Source of the DNA: Bolinopsis microptera
Taxonomy: Eukaryota > Ctenophora > Tentaculata > Lobata > Bolinopsidae
Assembly (NCBI RefSeq): GCF_026151205.1
Contig: NW_026971788.1
Span: 1 to 60,161 of the forward strand
Direction: 5' to 3'
DNA length: 60,161 nucleotides
A model generated the notes under the pieces. That model searched no databases and was not told where the DNA came from. It worked only from the letters and a program-made list of their open reading frames with translations. Both the position numbers and the translations under genes were made by a program. This document shows, piece by piece, positions 1-9,655 of this stretch (the stretch's first letter is position 1; every line of letters starts with the position of its first letter).

Positions 1-476
1 TCGAAATCGACCCGTTAAGAATGCAATGTAAGCGTGATGGTTGTTTTTGCGTATTTGTTACCTGTTAGTGTTACTAATTAATCAACAGGAGTCAGGATCA
101 TAATGTTGATTGTATCGATAAAACATGGATTTTAAGGCATAAGTAAGCATTGTTGAGTTCTGAAACAAAGTTTAATCGATTTCTCGTGCAATTTTAGGAT
201 AGGGATGGTCATCAAAATAAGTTTATAACAATGTCAATATTTTGGTAAATTTCTAGCTTTCTGCCAGAAAATAAATTTTCGGTTTCTATTATAGGGGGTA
301 ATTAGGTATAAACTACAGTACAGCTGTACTTACACTCACATTCACAAGCATGCAAGCTCACCTGGTCCAATGAGCGGGAAACGGAGAACCTCAGGCTCAT
401 AATCACGTGACCTCAGACCTAATCAATTGGGTTCTGGCCTGGTCAGCCCCGTGTCACCCGATCTTGAGGTGACGTT

Positions 477-544
477 TGTAGGTTTACAACCTACCAGGAC
501 GCGCGCCGAGCTGGAACAGATATTTTACGAGTATCACCCGTTAA
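477..544 (+). mobile_element. Miniature element of the 92-bp TGTAGGTTTACAACC family (internally deleted, 68 bp)
   Basis: Begins TGTAGGTTTACAACC, a 7-bp hairpin with a 3-base loop, and ends ATCACCCGTTAA. It is flanked by the 9-bp repeat GGTGACGTT/GGTGACGTA (468-476 and 545-553). It lacks the middle 24 bp present in the full-length copies at 32689 and 36819. The same deleted copy sits in the right-hand transposon copy (31781-31848), so it inserted before that transposon was duplicated. Confidence 0.8.
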
Positions 545-1506
545 GGTGACGTACGACACCTCGTTTACCCAATCAATGTCTGGAAGGCTGCAAATTTTCA
601 CATGCCAAATTCACAAGATTCTTAAAGAGTTGTGCGAGATGACGATACATAGAGGCCGCAGAATTATGAAGACTACCAGATCCTGGTGGAACCTAAGCGA
701 TCCATGATATCACGACACTCGACAGGCCCTACAGTACCTATCCAGCTTTGCTCGCTGCCTCAGAGGAATTTCTTGTGATGTGTTGGCGCCAGGAGAGATC
801 ACTGTCAAGTGTTAACATACACACCGAGATCTTTCACGACATCATCAGAAGATATCGATGCGGCTACCGGACAACTGAACCCAATTTGGACTTTTCCTAG
901 ACAGGTTAGCTTGGGAAAATAATTATAAACCCAATCAGACTTCCTAATTAACTTTGAAACGACAACTGAACCCAACCGTCGCTAGAAATCAATAAGGTTT
1001 CCAAATACCGTTCTACTTCTAGTTTAGCTGCTGCCTGGTTTCTAGTGCTATAATTTCGGATAAGTACTGGCAATGTGAATGGACAGAGCCTCAAACGCAT
1101 CATCAATACTGGACAATACTGTCTGCTGATGTACTTGCTGAAGACAACCATGATTCGATGCTGTGACCACCATCTCTCTTCCTTGTGTATTGATCCGATC
1201 TGTATAACAAGTTTACTAATAGATGACAAGGTCTCAGGTGCCTTTCGATCCCGAGATCTGATCTAATAAGCTTACGTGTTCACATAGCGTGCCGAAAAGG
1301 ATACGATCCACTGCTCCTCAAGCATCGAGATCCGACCCAGGGCTCGAGATCTGAACCATGGCAGGCCCTCCCAAAGCATCAGGAGTCACGAGATCTGAGT
1401 CAAGTAACCTGAGCCAAGTATCCAGCATGCTAATGGTGCGTTCCATCAGCTTTGGAAGATATGAAACAGTGGAACTATAAGAACACCCATCAAGATCCGT
1501 ATCTAC

Positions 1507-4500
1507 ACGATACACGATTTACACGATTAGAAAATGTATTTGTTATACTGGAATAATAACAATTTTAAAATATAAAATAAGTCACTTCCCTCTGAAGTAG
1601 AACAGATGATGGGAGAGCTTTAAACATGGCGATGGAGGGAAGCGGTGTCTCACCGCTGGGAGGTAAATTAATACCCGTATCGCGATGGTAAAATTTTATG
1701 ATATGAGATCTCAAGTAAAAAATAACACAAAAAATAAAAAGTGAATGTTGTCAGTGTAGTGAAATCGGAGGCAACATTAATAAAGACGTATACACTTAAA
1801 CCGTTACAATTATAGTCCCCATCTTGTTTTAAATACTCACAATAAAATACACACAAAAAACACACAAACGTCCCCAAAACATTAACTTCAATTTATATTT
1901 CCCTAGTTGAAATTAACTTATTTTATGAAATTGATACATTCGAGAAGATATCGTGATTACATGGTAGCCATCCATGATCCCCATTTAGCCCTAGGTTTTG
2001 TATATGAAGCAAATGGTTCTTAAATCTCTTTTTAAATAGTGAAATTGACAAAATATGATACGGTACATCATGATCAAGGAGATAATTTAAAATTTTGGAT
2101 GCATTAAAAACAAAATTACTATTCTTGGTCTTAGACATTGAGAATTTAGGATATAGCAGTCTGCATGATCTACTTGACTTGCTAAACCGGCGATAAACAT
2201 CAACAGGAATTTGTTCTTTAAGTAGCCTCATTGCAATACATCCAGTAAAGTATGTAAATAAGTTAAACAAGGTTAATAATTTCAAACGAAAGAACATTGG
2301 TTTCGTATGTTGAAACTTGTGATCAATCTTTGTTGTTTTTCTACTCACAATACGAATACATTTTTTCTGCAACACAAACAGTTTTTGCAGCAAAGGATGG
2401 TGAAAAACAGCACCCCACAGTGGTATACAATACATTAAATATGGTTGAACAAGTGAAATATATACTTGTCTTAACACTTTGGCTGGTACTATAGAACTTA
2501 TGGAGTAGAGTGATCCGCAAGATTTTGAAACTTGCGTTATTACATTGGTAATATGATCATTCCACGTTAAATTAGAATTAATAATGACTCCCAAAAATTT
2601 ACACTTATTCACTTGATTAAACTGGTTGTTAAGTATTCCAACAAACTTTTGATTCTTAGGAACTTTACTACTTCCGAATTCCATAAAACAGCATTTTTCA
2701 AAATTAATGATTAACCTATTTAAGCAGCAATAGTCGTGAATCTTTGATAATACCTCATTAGCATTTTTGTAGAGTAAATTTCGGTCTTTATTTTGAAGAA
2801 AAAGGTTTAAATCATCTGCAAAGAGGATAAATTTAGCTAACTCACAAATATTTGCCAAATCATTGATAAAAATAATGAAGAGCAGGGGGCCTAACACTGA
2901 CCCCTGTGGAATACCACAGGTTATTTTCAAGAGACAACTTTCGAATCCCCCATAGCTAACATACTGAAACCGATCTGATAAATAACTGTTTAATAATTTA
3001 ATGACATTTCCTCGAATACCATAGTTCTCCAGCTTTTCTAACAAGATATTATGCCGCACTGTATCGAAAGCTTTGGAAAAATCTATAAATATACCTAATG
3101 TAAAATTCTTATTATCGATAGCATCATGAAGATTTTCTACTGCTGAAACAAGTGCATGAAAGGTTGAGTGCTTACTGCGGAAACCAAACTGATTATCACA
3201 GAAAAGATTGTGCTTATTAAAGAAATCAGATACGTTTTTATGTATTAACTTCTCGAAAATCTTAGCAAAAACAGGTAACATTGAAATAGGACGATAATTG
3301 CTTATATCAGAAATAGATCCTTTATTCTTATACAAAGGAATTATTTTTGCTGCTTTTAATTCTTTCGGAAAATAACCTTCATTTGCACATTTATTAAAAA
3401 TATCAGCCAGTAAAGGACTTAAAGTGGTAGCTAAAAGTTTGAGGACCCTAGGAGAATAATACGTACCCTTGCTATTATTAAGCTTACTTATAATATTATT
3501 TATTTCTTCACTTGAAAAATTAATATCCGATAGCTCGCTTATGTTCCTCTCAGGCATATATTTATTAAAATCTGTTAAATCCGCGTTAGCATTTTCACCA
3601 TACGTTTTTAGTAAAAGATCATTAGCAATATTAACAAAATAATAATTAAAATTATGCGCTGCATCTTGATTAGGAAAAACTAGTAATCTGTTTGATCTCT
3701 TCCTACCTAGTAAACCGTTTATCAGTTTCCAAGTCTTTTTCAAATCATGTTGATTTGCTTTAAAACATTTATCAAAATACTCAAATTTTTCTTTACTTCT
3801 AATAGCATCAAACACTCGTTTGTAATCAACATATTTGTTCCAATTAACTCTAGTTTTATTCATAACCCAAATATCATAGAGTTTGTTTTTAGTGTCACTA
3901 CTCTTGGCCACTCCTATTGAAATCCAATCAGAGCGAAGAAGAGAATTATTACCACTAGACTTCTGACTTTTAATAAACCACTTATCATACAGAGTTTTAA
4001 AATTTCTGTCAAAAAAGGAATACATATTTTCGGCAGAATCACTTTCAAGATCAAATTTTAATAATTTAAAATCATTCAAAAACCCTTGTAATAAAAAGTC
4101 ATTAATATTTACTTTATTTCTATTTCTACACTTTTCGTTAGGATCAAAATTATAGTCCAAAACTACGAATGTAGGAAGGTGACGACTTATATTACATCGT
4201 ATAAGGCCGTTACAAATTATGTTAGATATATTGTTAGTAAGTATATGATCAATACATGTGCCATTTAAGCCTCCAAAATGAGTAGCACGTGAGATAATTG
4301 GTAAAAAGTTATTGCTAAACATGCAGTCTAAATATCTCCTAACAACACTAGAATTGGAGTTATATAGATTTACATTAAAGTCACCAAGAATATAGCTTTT
4401 GTGTCCCTTAAATGTGTTCAATTTACTTAAGATACTGCCAAACATATCGATAAATGAATCAAAGTTTCCACTTGGTGATCTATAACAATTAACAACTAGT

Positions 4501-5845
4501 AACTTTTCAGATTTAACTGTTATTTCAACACAAAGTGATTCAAAATCAACGGTAGAATAACAAAGCTCAAATTTTTGATTAATATTATTAAATTTGTCAC
4601 GCAAAAACGTTACCAAACCAGAACCTTTGTGTTTAAGCTTTCCATCCTCCTTCAATAATCGATTAAGTACAAATTTATTATAACCCGGTATGTAAAATGG
4701 TTGTGACTCATGTTCTGTTACATTAGTTTCACAAAGGAAATATCCATCAGCTTTGAAACGTCCATGGTGCACTAAAAAGCAGTCAAAATTTGATCTGAAT
4801 CCATCAATATTCAAACTTAATAACGATAATCCATTGTCGTTCATTTTTTCTTCAAAATCATCTAACTTATAATAGACGCACTGACGCAGTATCTGGCTGC
4901 AATCTTGTAAATTCTCGCTAAGAGTTTCAACATCCGGGATAAAATCTATCATTTCATTGTAATAATATTCAAAAGGAGCAAAGAACGGTTGTTCGGAATA
5001 AAAATCAGTTTCAATATATTCAACAGTACTGGTAGTAGCAGTGTTTAAGTCAAGTAAGGGTAAGGGCATACATGACGAACAAATATTAGACTTAACACAG
5101 TTCTTGTGCAACATTTTGAAACATTGTTTACACTGTGCAATCTTTTCATTAAATATATCAATATTTGTTAAACATGTCACACACTTATAATACTCAATAT
5201 AATCGTCATAGCATATTTTACAATACCATACAAATTGCTGAAGTATAAATATGGTACTATTGTCTAGCTTTAAACAAGATCCATGATATATGTCCTTACA
5301 GTTGTTGCAACGTAGAATGAATTGGTGAAAGTACAAAATTTTATGACAGAAGACGCAATGCTTACGGTCAGAGGGAATGAGGATGTTGGGAAGGTTCATG
5401 TTTGAAACTCCGTCATCCATAACTCTCTGTTAGAAATATTAAAATCTGAAAAATAGTTGTATTAGAATTATTCATCTCACGGTGTGAATTCAGTATTGTT
5501 CAAAAAGGGGCTCTCACAAAACAAAAACTCTTTAGGTTCAAAAGTAGGCACACAAATCAACAAATCAGCAGTATTCCTAATCAGCTTAGGATTACCGTTA
5601 GCATTCATTCTCAATAAAACATTCCCATTCTTGTAGTCAACCCAACAAGAGTTTAGTCCACCAAATCTGACAGCATCGTTGACCTGCCCTAATAATGCCG
5701 CTCGTTTATATGTTATATTGGGCTGTACCCCGACACCCTTTTCGGGGTTCTCAAATGGCAATTTCTTTTTATCTGGGGAAATGTTTTTAGTGCTTTTCCT
5801 ATTTCTAAACACTTTCTGTGCTGTTGATCTATCTTTGAAGCGAGC
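1507..5845 (-). mobile_element. LINE F: CR1-like non-LTR retrotransposon, 5'-truncated
   Basis: This block is absent from the matching site in the right-hand transposon copy (23930-23940), which fixes its limits. On the - strand it holds a short ORF1 remnant (5854-5477), the full ORF2 (5420-1923), a 3' UTR and a 3' end made of short repeats of the type ATCGTGTA (1507-1530), the usual 3' signature of CR1-type LINEs. The 5' end is cut inside ORF1. Four or so target bases seem to be missing at the junction, so no clean target duplication is visible. Confidence 0.85.
1923..5420 (-). CDS. LINE ORF2: PHD/zinc finger, endonuclease, reverse transcriptase (1165 aa)
   Basis: One uninterrupted frame. 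Residues about 20-115 hold two Cys/His clusters of PHD type (CVFC, CNNC, HGSC, CKIC, then CVTC, CKQC, HKNC, CSSC). Residues about 195-430 form an APE-like endonuclease, with SLNIDGF at the start, a CETN segment for the catalytic Glu, ILGDFN, and a SRHLP segment where SDH is usual. The reverse transcriptase (about 640-920) shows NYRPISMLPVFAKIFEKL, FIDFSKAFDTV, GIPQGSVLGPLLF and the catalytic FADDLN. The C-terminal 200 residues match the tails of the other LINEs here. The product would nick DNA and copy its own RNA at the nick. Being intact, this copy is probably young, but its 5' truncation means it is unlikely to move on its own. CR1/Daphne-like is my best clade guess. Confidence 0.93.
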   Translation of the reverse strand: MDDGVSNMNLPNILIPSDRKHCVFCHKILYFHQFILRCNNCKDIYHGSCLKLDNSTIFILQQFVWYCKICYDDYIEYYKCVTCLTNIDIFNEKIAQCKQCFKMLHKNCVKSNICSSCMPLPLLDLNTATTSTVEYIETDFYSEQPFFAPFEYYYNEMIDFIPDVETLSENLQDCSQILRQCVYYKLDDFEEKMNDNGLSLLSLNIDGFRSNFDCFLVHHGRFKADGYFLCETNVTEHESQPFYIPGYNKFVLNRLLKEDGKLKHKGSGLVTFLRDKFNNINQKFELCYSTVDFESLCVEITVKSEKLLVVNCYRSPSGNFDSFIDMFGSILSKLNTFKGHKSYILGDFNVNLYNSNSSVVRRYLDCMFSNNFLPIISRATHFGGLNGTCIDHILTNNISNIICNGLIRCNISRHLPTFVVLDYNFDPNEKCRNRNKVNINDFLLQGFLNDFKLLKFDLESDSAENMYSFFDRNFKTLYDKWFIKSQKSSGNNSLLRSDWISIGVAKSSDTKNKLYDIWVMNKTRVNWNKYVDYKRVFDAIRSKEKFEYFDKCFKANQHDLKKTWKLINGLLGRKRSNRLLVFPNQDAAHNFNYYFVNIANDLLLKTYGENANADLTDFNKYMPERNISELSDINFSSEEINNIISKLNNSKGTYYSPRVLKLLATTLSPLLADIFNKCANEGYFPKELKAAKIIPLYKNKGSISDISNYRPISMLPVFAKIFEKLIHKNVSDFFNKHNLFCDNQFGFRSKHSTFHALVSAVENLHDAIDNKNFTLGIFIDFSKAFDTVRHNILLEKLENYGIRGNVIKLLNSYLSDRFQYVSYGGFESCLLKITCGIPQGSVLGPLLFIIFINDLANICELAKFILFADDLNLFLQNKDRNLLYKNANEVLSKIHDYCCLNRLIINFEKCCFMEFGSSKVPKNQKFVGILNNQFNQVNKCKFLGVIINSNLTWNDHITNVITQVSKSCGSLYSISSIVPAKVLRQVYISLVQPYLMYCIPLWGAVFHHPLLQKLFVLQKKCIRIVSRKTTKIDHKFQHTKPMFFRLKLLTLFNLFTYFTGCIAMRLLKEQIPVDVYRRFSKSSRSCRLLYPKFSMSKTKNSNFVFNASKILNYLLDHDVPYHILSISLFKKRFKNHLLHIQNLGLNGDHGWLPCNHDIFSNVSIS

Positions 5846-5854
5846 AACTTTCAT
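5477..5854 (-). CDS. Remnant of LINE ORF1, fused to a start codon from the insertion target
   Basis: A 125-residue frame lies 56 bp upstream of ORF2 in another frame. Comparison with the empty site near 23925 shows that the first three codons (Met-Lys-Val) come from the host transposon, where the same Met-Lys-Val leads into a different reading. The remainder (Lys/Arg-rich, then LGQVNDAVRFGG, ending NNTEFTP) is the C-terminal part of a LINE ORF1. I do not recognise a domain. It could in principle be translated from the accidental start; more likely it is simply the truncated 5' end of the LINE. Confidence 0.6.
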   Translation of the reverse strand: MKVARFKDRSTAQKVFRNRKSTKNISPDKKKLPFENPEKGVGVQPNITYKRAALLGQVNDAVRFGGLNSCWVDYKNGNVLLRMNANGNPKLIRNTADLLICVPTFEPKEFLFCESPFLNNTEFTP

Positions 5855-6381
5855 TGGCTAGACGGACACGTTGTCAGAATGCCATAGACACAGTTTCCCA
5901 ATTTTTTACTGGATTAGAAACCAAACTATGGGAAGAGACTGAGAGGACGACTCCGTAAAGGCTGGATGGCCTGTGTTCTCGAGGATGCGGCTGACAGGTG
6001 TCGATAACATCAGCAGAGACGCAGTAAAACAGTTAGCTCTAAAACGAGTGGAACACCGTAGAAGAGATGTGTGTGATGCAGGCCACTCCAACGACTGTAT
6101 TAATATTTTACCGGGGTAAGCACAGGGCTCCAATGCTCTAAATTACAGTGGTCATGATCTATCCTATCTAGTAATAATGACCACAGTCCCCTGCGAAGAA
6201 GAAGAACCTAAAAATCCGATCGTTGGGTTCAGTTGTCGTATTTCCTTGGGTTCAGTTGTGATATGACCTGGGTTCAGTTGTCGTTTTGGGATTTAAGCTG
6301 ATTTGTCACCCAATTAAGCTGATTGGGTGCCTGTTAACTGCGTGGGAACTAGGTTCAATTGGGTTCAGTTGTCTGCCACCC

Positions 6382-6630
6382 GGAATTGTCTGTGACATAC
6401 GTTGCATGCCACTTTTCGCGCAATGATATTTGTAATACGTAACATGTATCAAATAAGGAATTAAATCTAATTTCTCATTAGAGCTAGGTAGGGTTTTAAC
6501 ATATGCTTTTTCATTTGTTAAAGATTGAATTAGGGTTGAGATCAGATTAAAGGGTTAAACTTAAAGTTTCGAATATTCGTTCAGGGCCAGCTAAAGAACG
6601 GGTTGAAAAAGTCACGTGACAGTCGAGTGT
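6382..6630. repeat. 249-bp repeat, inverted copy at 33362-33611
   Basis: The sequence from GGAATTGTCTGTGACATACG to CACGTGACAGTCGAGTGT recurs as its reverse complement at 33362-33611 with few changes. It starts exactly where the left transposon copy ends. It contains at 6393-6452 a copy of the TTGACATACGTT miniature element described at 6830. No coding potential seen. Confidence 0.8.
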
Positions 6631-6803
6631 AGATCGAGTGATTAACCATCATCGGTATAACTATAAGTGCAAGCAACTTTTTACTTCACAGTACTTAGAA
6701 TGCCAATTTTGAATCTACATTCACGGCGCTAAATCTTTTAAAGCTTCTTGCACTTAATATAATCTTGCACTTAATATAATCTTGCACTAATAATAAATTT
6801 TAT

Positions 6804-7150
6804 GGCCAGGTAGCGCAGTTGGTTAGCCATTGATACATGTTTCGTATGTTTCGTATGTTTCGTATGTTTTGGCGGCGCGCGCTTCGCGCGCGAAAAGTGG
6901 CATGCAACGTATGTCAAGTTAGCCAGCTTTGCAATCGTGAGGTTGCGGGTTCAAATCCCACTGCCTGCCTGGTCGTGGGGTGAGTGTCGTTGACATTCAG
7001 CTAAGGATCGTGAGTGGTCTATGCAGCCCCCCGGTCTACTCAGCCGAATTCTCGAGAAATCGGGTGTGAGGGTTAAATGAGGAGCTGCACATTGCAGCAA
7101 AGTCTCGGGCGAAGAAAGTATGGTACACACTACCTTAACCGTCACTGGCT
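6804..7150 (+). mobile_element. tRNA-derived SINE, interrupted by a MITE
   Basis: A tRNA-like head has a 7-bp acceptor-type pairing (GGCCAGG with CCTGGTC near 6980), an A-box-like stretch (TAGCGCAGTTGGTTAGC) and a B box (GGTTCAAATCC, about 6949). After the head come CTAAGGAT, CTATGCAG, CTACTCAGCCGAAT and GGGTTAAATGAGG, which recur in the same order in the second SINE at 21665. The head is split by an 88-bp element at 6830-6917. The 3' end is not sharp. Confidence 0.75.
6830..6917 (-). mobile_element. hAT-like MITE (TTGAYAYAYGTT family) inside the SINE
   Basis: Inserted in the SINE with a perfect 8-bp target duplication GTTAGCCA (6822-6829 and 6918-6925). Ends are an imperfect inverted repeat, TTGATACATGTT against TTGACATACGTT. 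The centre is a GC-rich palindrome (GCGCGCGCTTCGCGCGCG) and there is a small triplication of CGTATGTTT. Other copies lie at 6393-6452, about 33549-33608 and 36421-36499. An 8-bp duplication and short inverted ends fit hAT-type MITEs; no transposase is encoded. Confidence 0.8.
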
Positions 7151-7185
7151 AAAAACAAATCCTTCGGCTTCCTGTAATTGGCTGG

Positions 7186-7305
7186 TTGACGGATGTTACT
7201 CGTCTAAATTTCTTCGAAGTAGCGCGCGCCGCTTTCTTCTCGAAATGCTCGACGGCACGAGCTACGAAGTAGCGCGCGCCGGGCCAGATCATTAACAATG
7301 GTCAA
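7186..7305 (+). mobile_element. MITE with TTGAC ends and GC-rich palindromic core
   Basis: 120 bp, from TTGACGGATGTTACTCG to AACAATGGTCAA, flanked by a perfect 9-bp duplication ATTGGCTGG (7177-7185 and 7306-7314). The terminal repeats pair imperfectly (TTGACGGATGTT against TTGACCATTGTT). Inside, the phrase GAAGTAGCGCGCGCC occurs twice. Related copies are at 36160-36296 and 36410-36611. Confidence 0.8.
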
Positions 7306-7416
7306 ATTGGCTGGTTGCACCTGTGTAACAATATGGCTGTTGGAATACTCCGAAGTAAAATAAGTGTCTAGATTTAAAAAAAAATCTCTACGCGAAGAGA
7401 AGCGTACTGTCACATA

Positions 7417-8516
7417 ATGGTACAGTTATGTGGTACTGTTACGTACTGGTACAGTTATGTGGTTCTGTTACGTACTGGTACAGTTATGTGGTACTGTTAC
7501 GTACTGTTACAGTTATGTGGTTCTGTTACGTACTGGTACAGTTATGTGGTACTGTTACGTACTGTTACAGTTATGTGGCACTGTTACGTACTGGTACAGT
7601 TATGTGGTACTGTTACGTACTGGTGCAGTAACGTGGTACTGTTACGTACTGGTACAATTATGTGGTACTGTTACGTACTGGTACAGTTATGTGGTACTGT
7701 TACGTACTGTTACAGTTATGTGGCACTGTTACGTACTGGTACAGTTATGTGGTACTGTTACGTACTGTTACAGTTATGTGGTTCTGTTACGTACTGGTAC
7801 AGTTATGTGGTACTGTTACGTACTGTTACAGTTATGTGGCACTGTTACGTACTGGTACAGTTATGTGGTACTGTTACGTACTGGTACAGTAACGTGGTAC
7901 TGTTACGTACTGGTACAGTTATGTGGCACTGTTACGTACTGGTACAATTTTGTGGCACTGTTACGTACTGGTACAGTAACGTGGTACTGTTACGTACTGG
8001 TACTGTTATGTACTGGTACAGTTACGTGGTACTGTTACGTACTGGTACAGTTACGTGGTACTGTTACGTACTGGTACAGTTATGTACTGGTACAGTTACG
8101 TGGTACTGTTACGTACTGGTACAGTTACGTGGTACTGTTACGTACTGGTACAGTTATGTGGTTCTGTTACGTACTGGTACAGTTATGTGGTTCTGTTACG
8201 TACTGGTACAGTAACGTGGTACTGTTACGTACTGGTACAGTTATGTGGCACTGTTACGTACTGGTACAGTAACGTGGTACTGTTACGTACTGGTACTGTT
8301 ATGTATTGGTACAGTTACGTGGTACTGTTACGTACTGGTACAGTTACGTGGTACTGTTACGTACTGGTACAGTTATGTGGCACTGTTACATACTGGTACA
8401 GTTATGTGGCACTGTTACGTACTGGTACAGTTATGTGGCACTGTTACGTACTGGTACAGTTACGTGGTACTGTTACGTACTGGTACAGTTACGTGGTACT
8501 GTTACGTACTGGTACA
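7417..8516 (+). repeat. 1.1-kb minisatellite, 29-bp unit, about 38 copies
   Basis: Tandem repeat built from GTACTGTTAC, GTACTGGTAC and AGTTATGTG blocks; variant units replace TATGTG with ACGTGG or swap GGT/GTT. GTAC and TACGTA palindromes occur all through it. Because 29 is not a multiple of three and the unit has no stop on the + strand, long frames are open in all three + phases, each with a 29-residue period (Trp/Tyr/Cys/Val-rich). I take this as a composition effect, not a gene. A few shortened units (for example near 8003-8020 and 8080-8100) show unequal exchange or slippage. Confidence 0.95.
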
Positions 8517-9655
8517 ACTAAAGTTACCTGGCAATCGTTTTTAGAGGTAAGAGCTTGTACCAAATTAGACTTCAGTCTATACTAATACATTGGTTTGTGT
8601 GACTTCTGTTTTTGACTAATATTTTAGGTTCACCATGATGTACGTGACCGTAACAGCAATTACATCAGAAAACCCTGAGATAACGGCTATTTATCGCTCA
8701 TCACTCATGGCTCTGTTAAATCTAATCATGATACTCCGGTAGGAGGTTTTACATCATTTGATATGGATCGATGGATTCAAACTCGATTCAGAATGTTCTA
8801 CGTTTTAGAATTTTCCTCTGATGTAACGTTCTTAATTTTAGGCTTAAAGATTACTCAACCAATTTTCACTGGCAATTTCCAGTTAAAGTTTGAATGATCT
8901 GTGTTTCTTATCAGTCGCTTTGTTGAATTTCTGTTATTAATGTAGCCTAGACTTAGACCGTTCCAGGCAGACCTTCGTTGATAAAGTAGTTTTTAATTTT
9001 CACCTCTGGTGGCGGAGATTTTCATTATCGAGTTTCAATGATTGTAAAGAGTATTTGCTAATTTTCTGGACGTTGATCTTCTTATCGATGTTTAACAATA
9101 AAATTGGCAGCAGAGGAGACACTTACATATCCTATGAAGCCAACTTTGTGCTGGAAGCTGCAGATTTTTCCAACAAAACGATTACAAAAAGATTGGAGGC
9201 TAATCCTTTCGTGTTTTGCACCTGCTGTTACCGTCCTTTATCTTTTTATTTAGTACTAATATTTGTAATCGAATTTAGATATATTTACCGACATGATGTC
9301 GCAATATGTTTTGTAGGGCCATCATGTGATCTTATTTTCACTGATATTAATTGGTGACAACGTTATCGGTTTGTGCCATTAAGCAATCTCGGGCCTCTTC
9401 GCACGCCCCATTTTTCTTCGTTCAAAGTTGTTGTTAATACCGAATACGTAAATAAGATTTGGAACCATCAGCGGATAAGACCGCGTACATTATGAAAACC
9501 GAAATGCAGTCTGAAAATCAGTTAAGTGATTAAACACATATTTAGTATTTACCTGAGTTATTTGTAGTTGTACTGATAATTTTTTCCTATTCCAATTCAA
9601 ATTAATCTCTTCTCACAAGAGTCATTGATCATACAGAAAGTCCTCTTGTTTCAAG
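8517..9655. other. Upstream region of the SLC7-like gene, no supported coding sequence
   Basis: About 1.1 kb of AT-rich unique sequence between the minisatellite and the first recognisable transporter exon. It should contain the promoter and any upstream exon. The small open frame at 9055-9357 has no recognisable content. I see no clear TATA box or CpG cluster. Confidence 0.5.

Larger units (their letters stand above)
1..6381 (-). mobile_element. Left copy of a DNA-transposon-like repeat (inverted relative to the copy at 23396-32324), split by a LINE
   Basis: Positions 1-1506 and 5846-6381 match the reverse complement of 23396-24224 plus 31091-32324 almost base for base; position 1 pairs with 32324, so the repeat may run on to the left of the window. 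The inner part (870-6373) is bounded by the inverted repeat GACAACTGAACCCAATT. Further ACAACTGAACCC motifs lie just inside the ends (about 955-975 and 6230-6300), a subterminal-repeat layout typical of DNA transposons. About 870 bp beyond the left inner end, and TGCCACCC beyond the right, are also shared with the other copy. No transposase frame is seen; the short open frames at 1318-1515 and 5906-6133 recur in the other copy but are not recognised. A LINE fills 1507-5845. Confidence 0.8.

Noticed and set aside
5906-6133. 75-residue frame also found at 23644-23871 as a conserved small gene
   Set aside because: Conservation is explained by the two transposon copies being near-identical; there is no domain or independent evidence of coding.
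7417-8585. Long overlapping + strand frames (up to 280 codons) as a Trp/Tyr/Cys-rich repeat protein
   Set aside because: They are the three phases of a 29-bp minisatellite with no stop; none has non-repeat flanks, a start context or domain.
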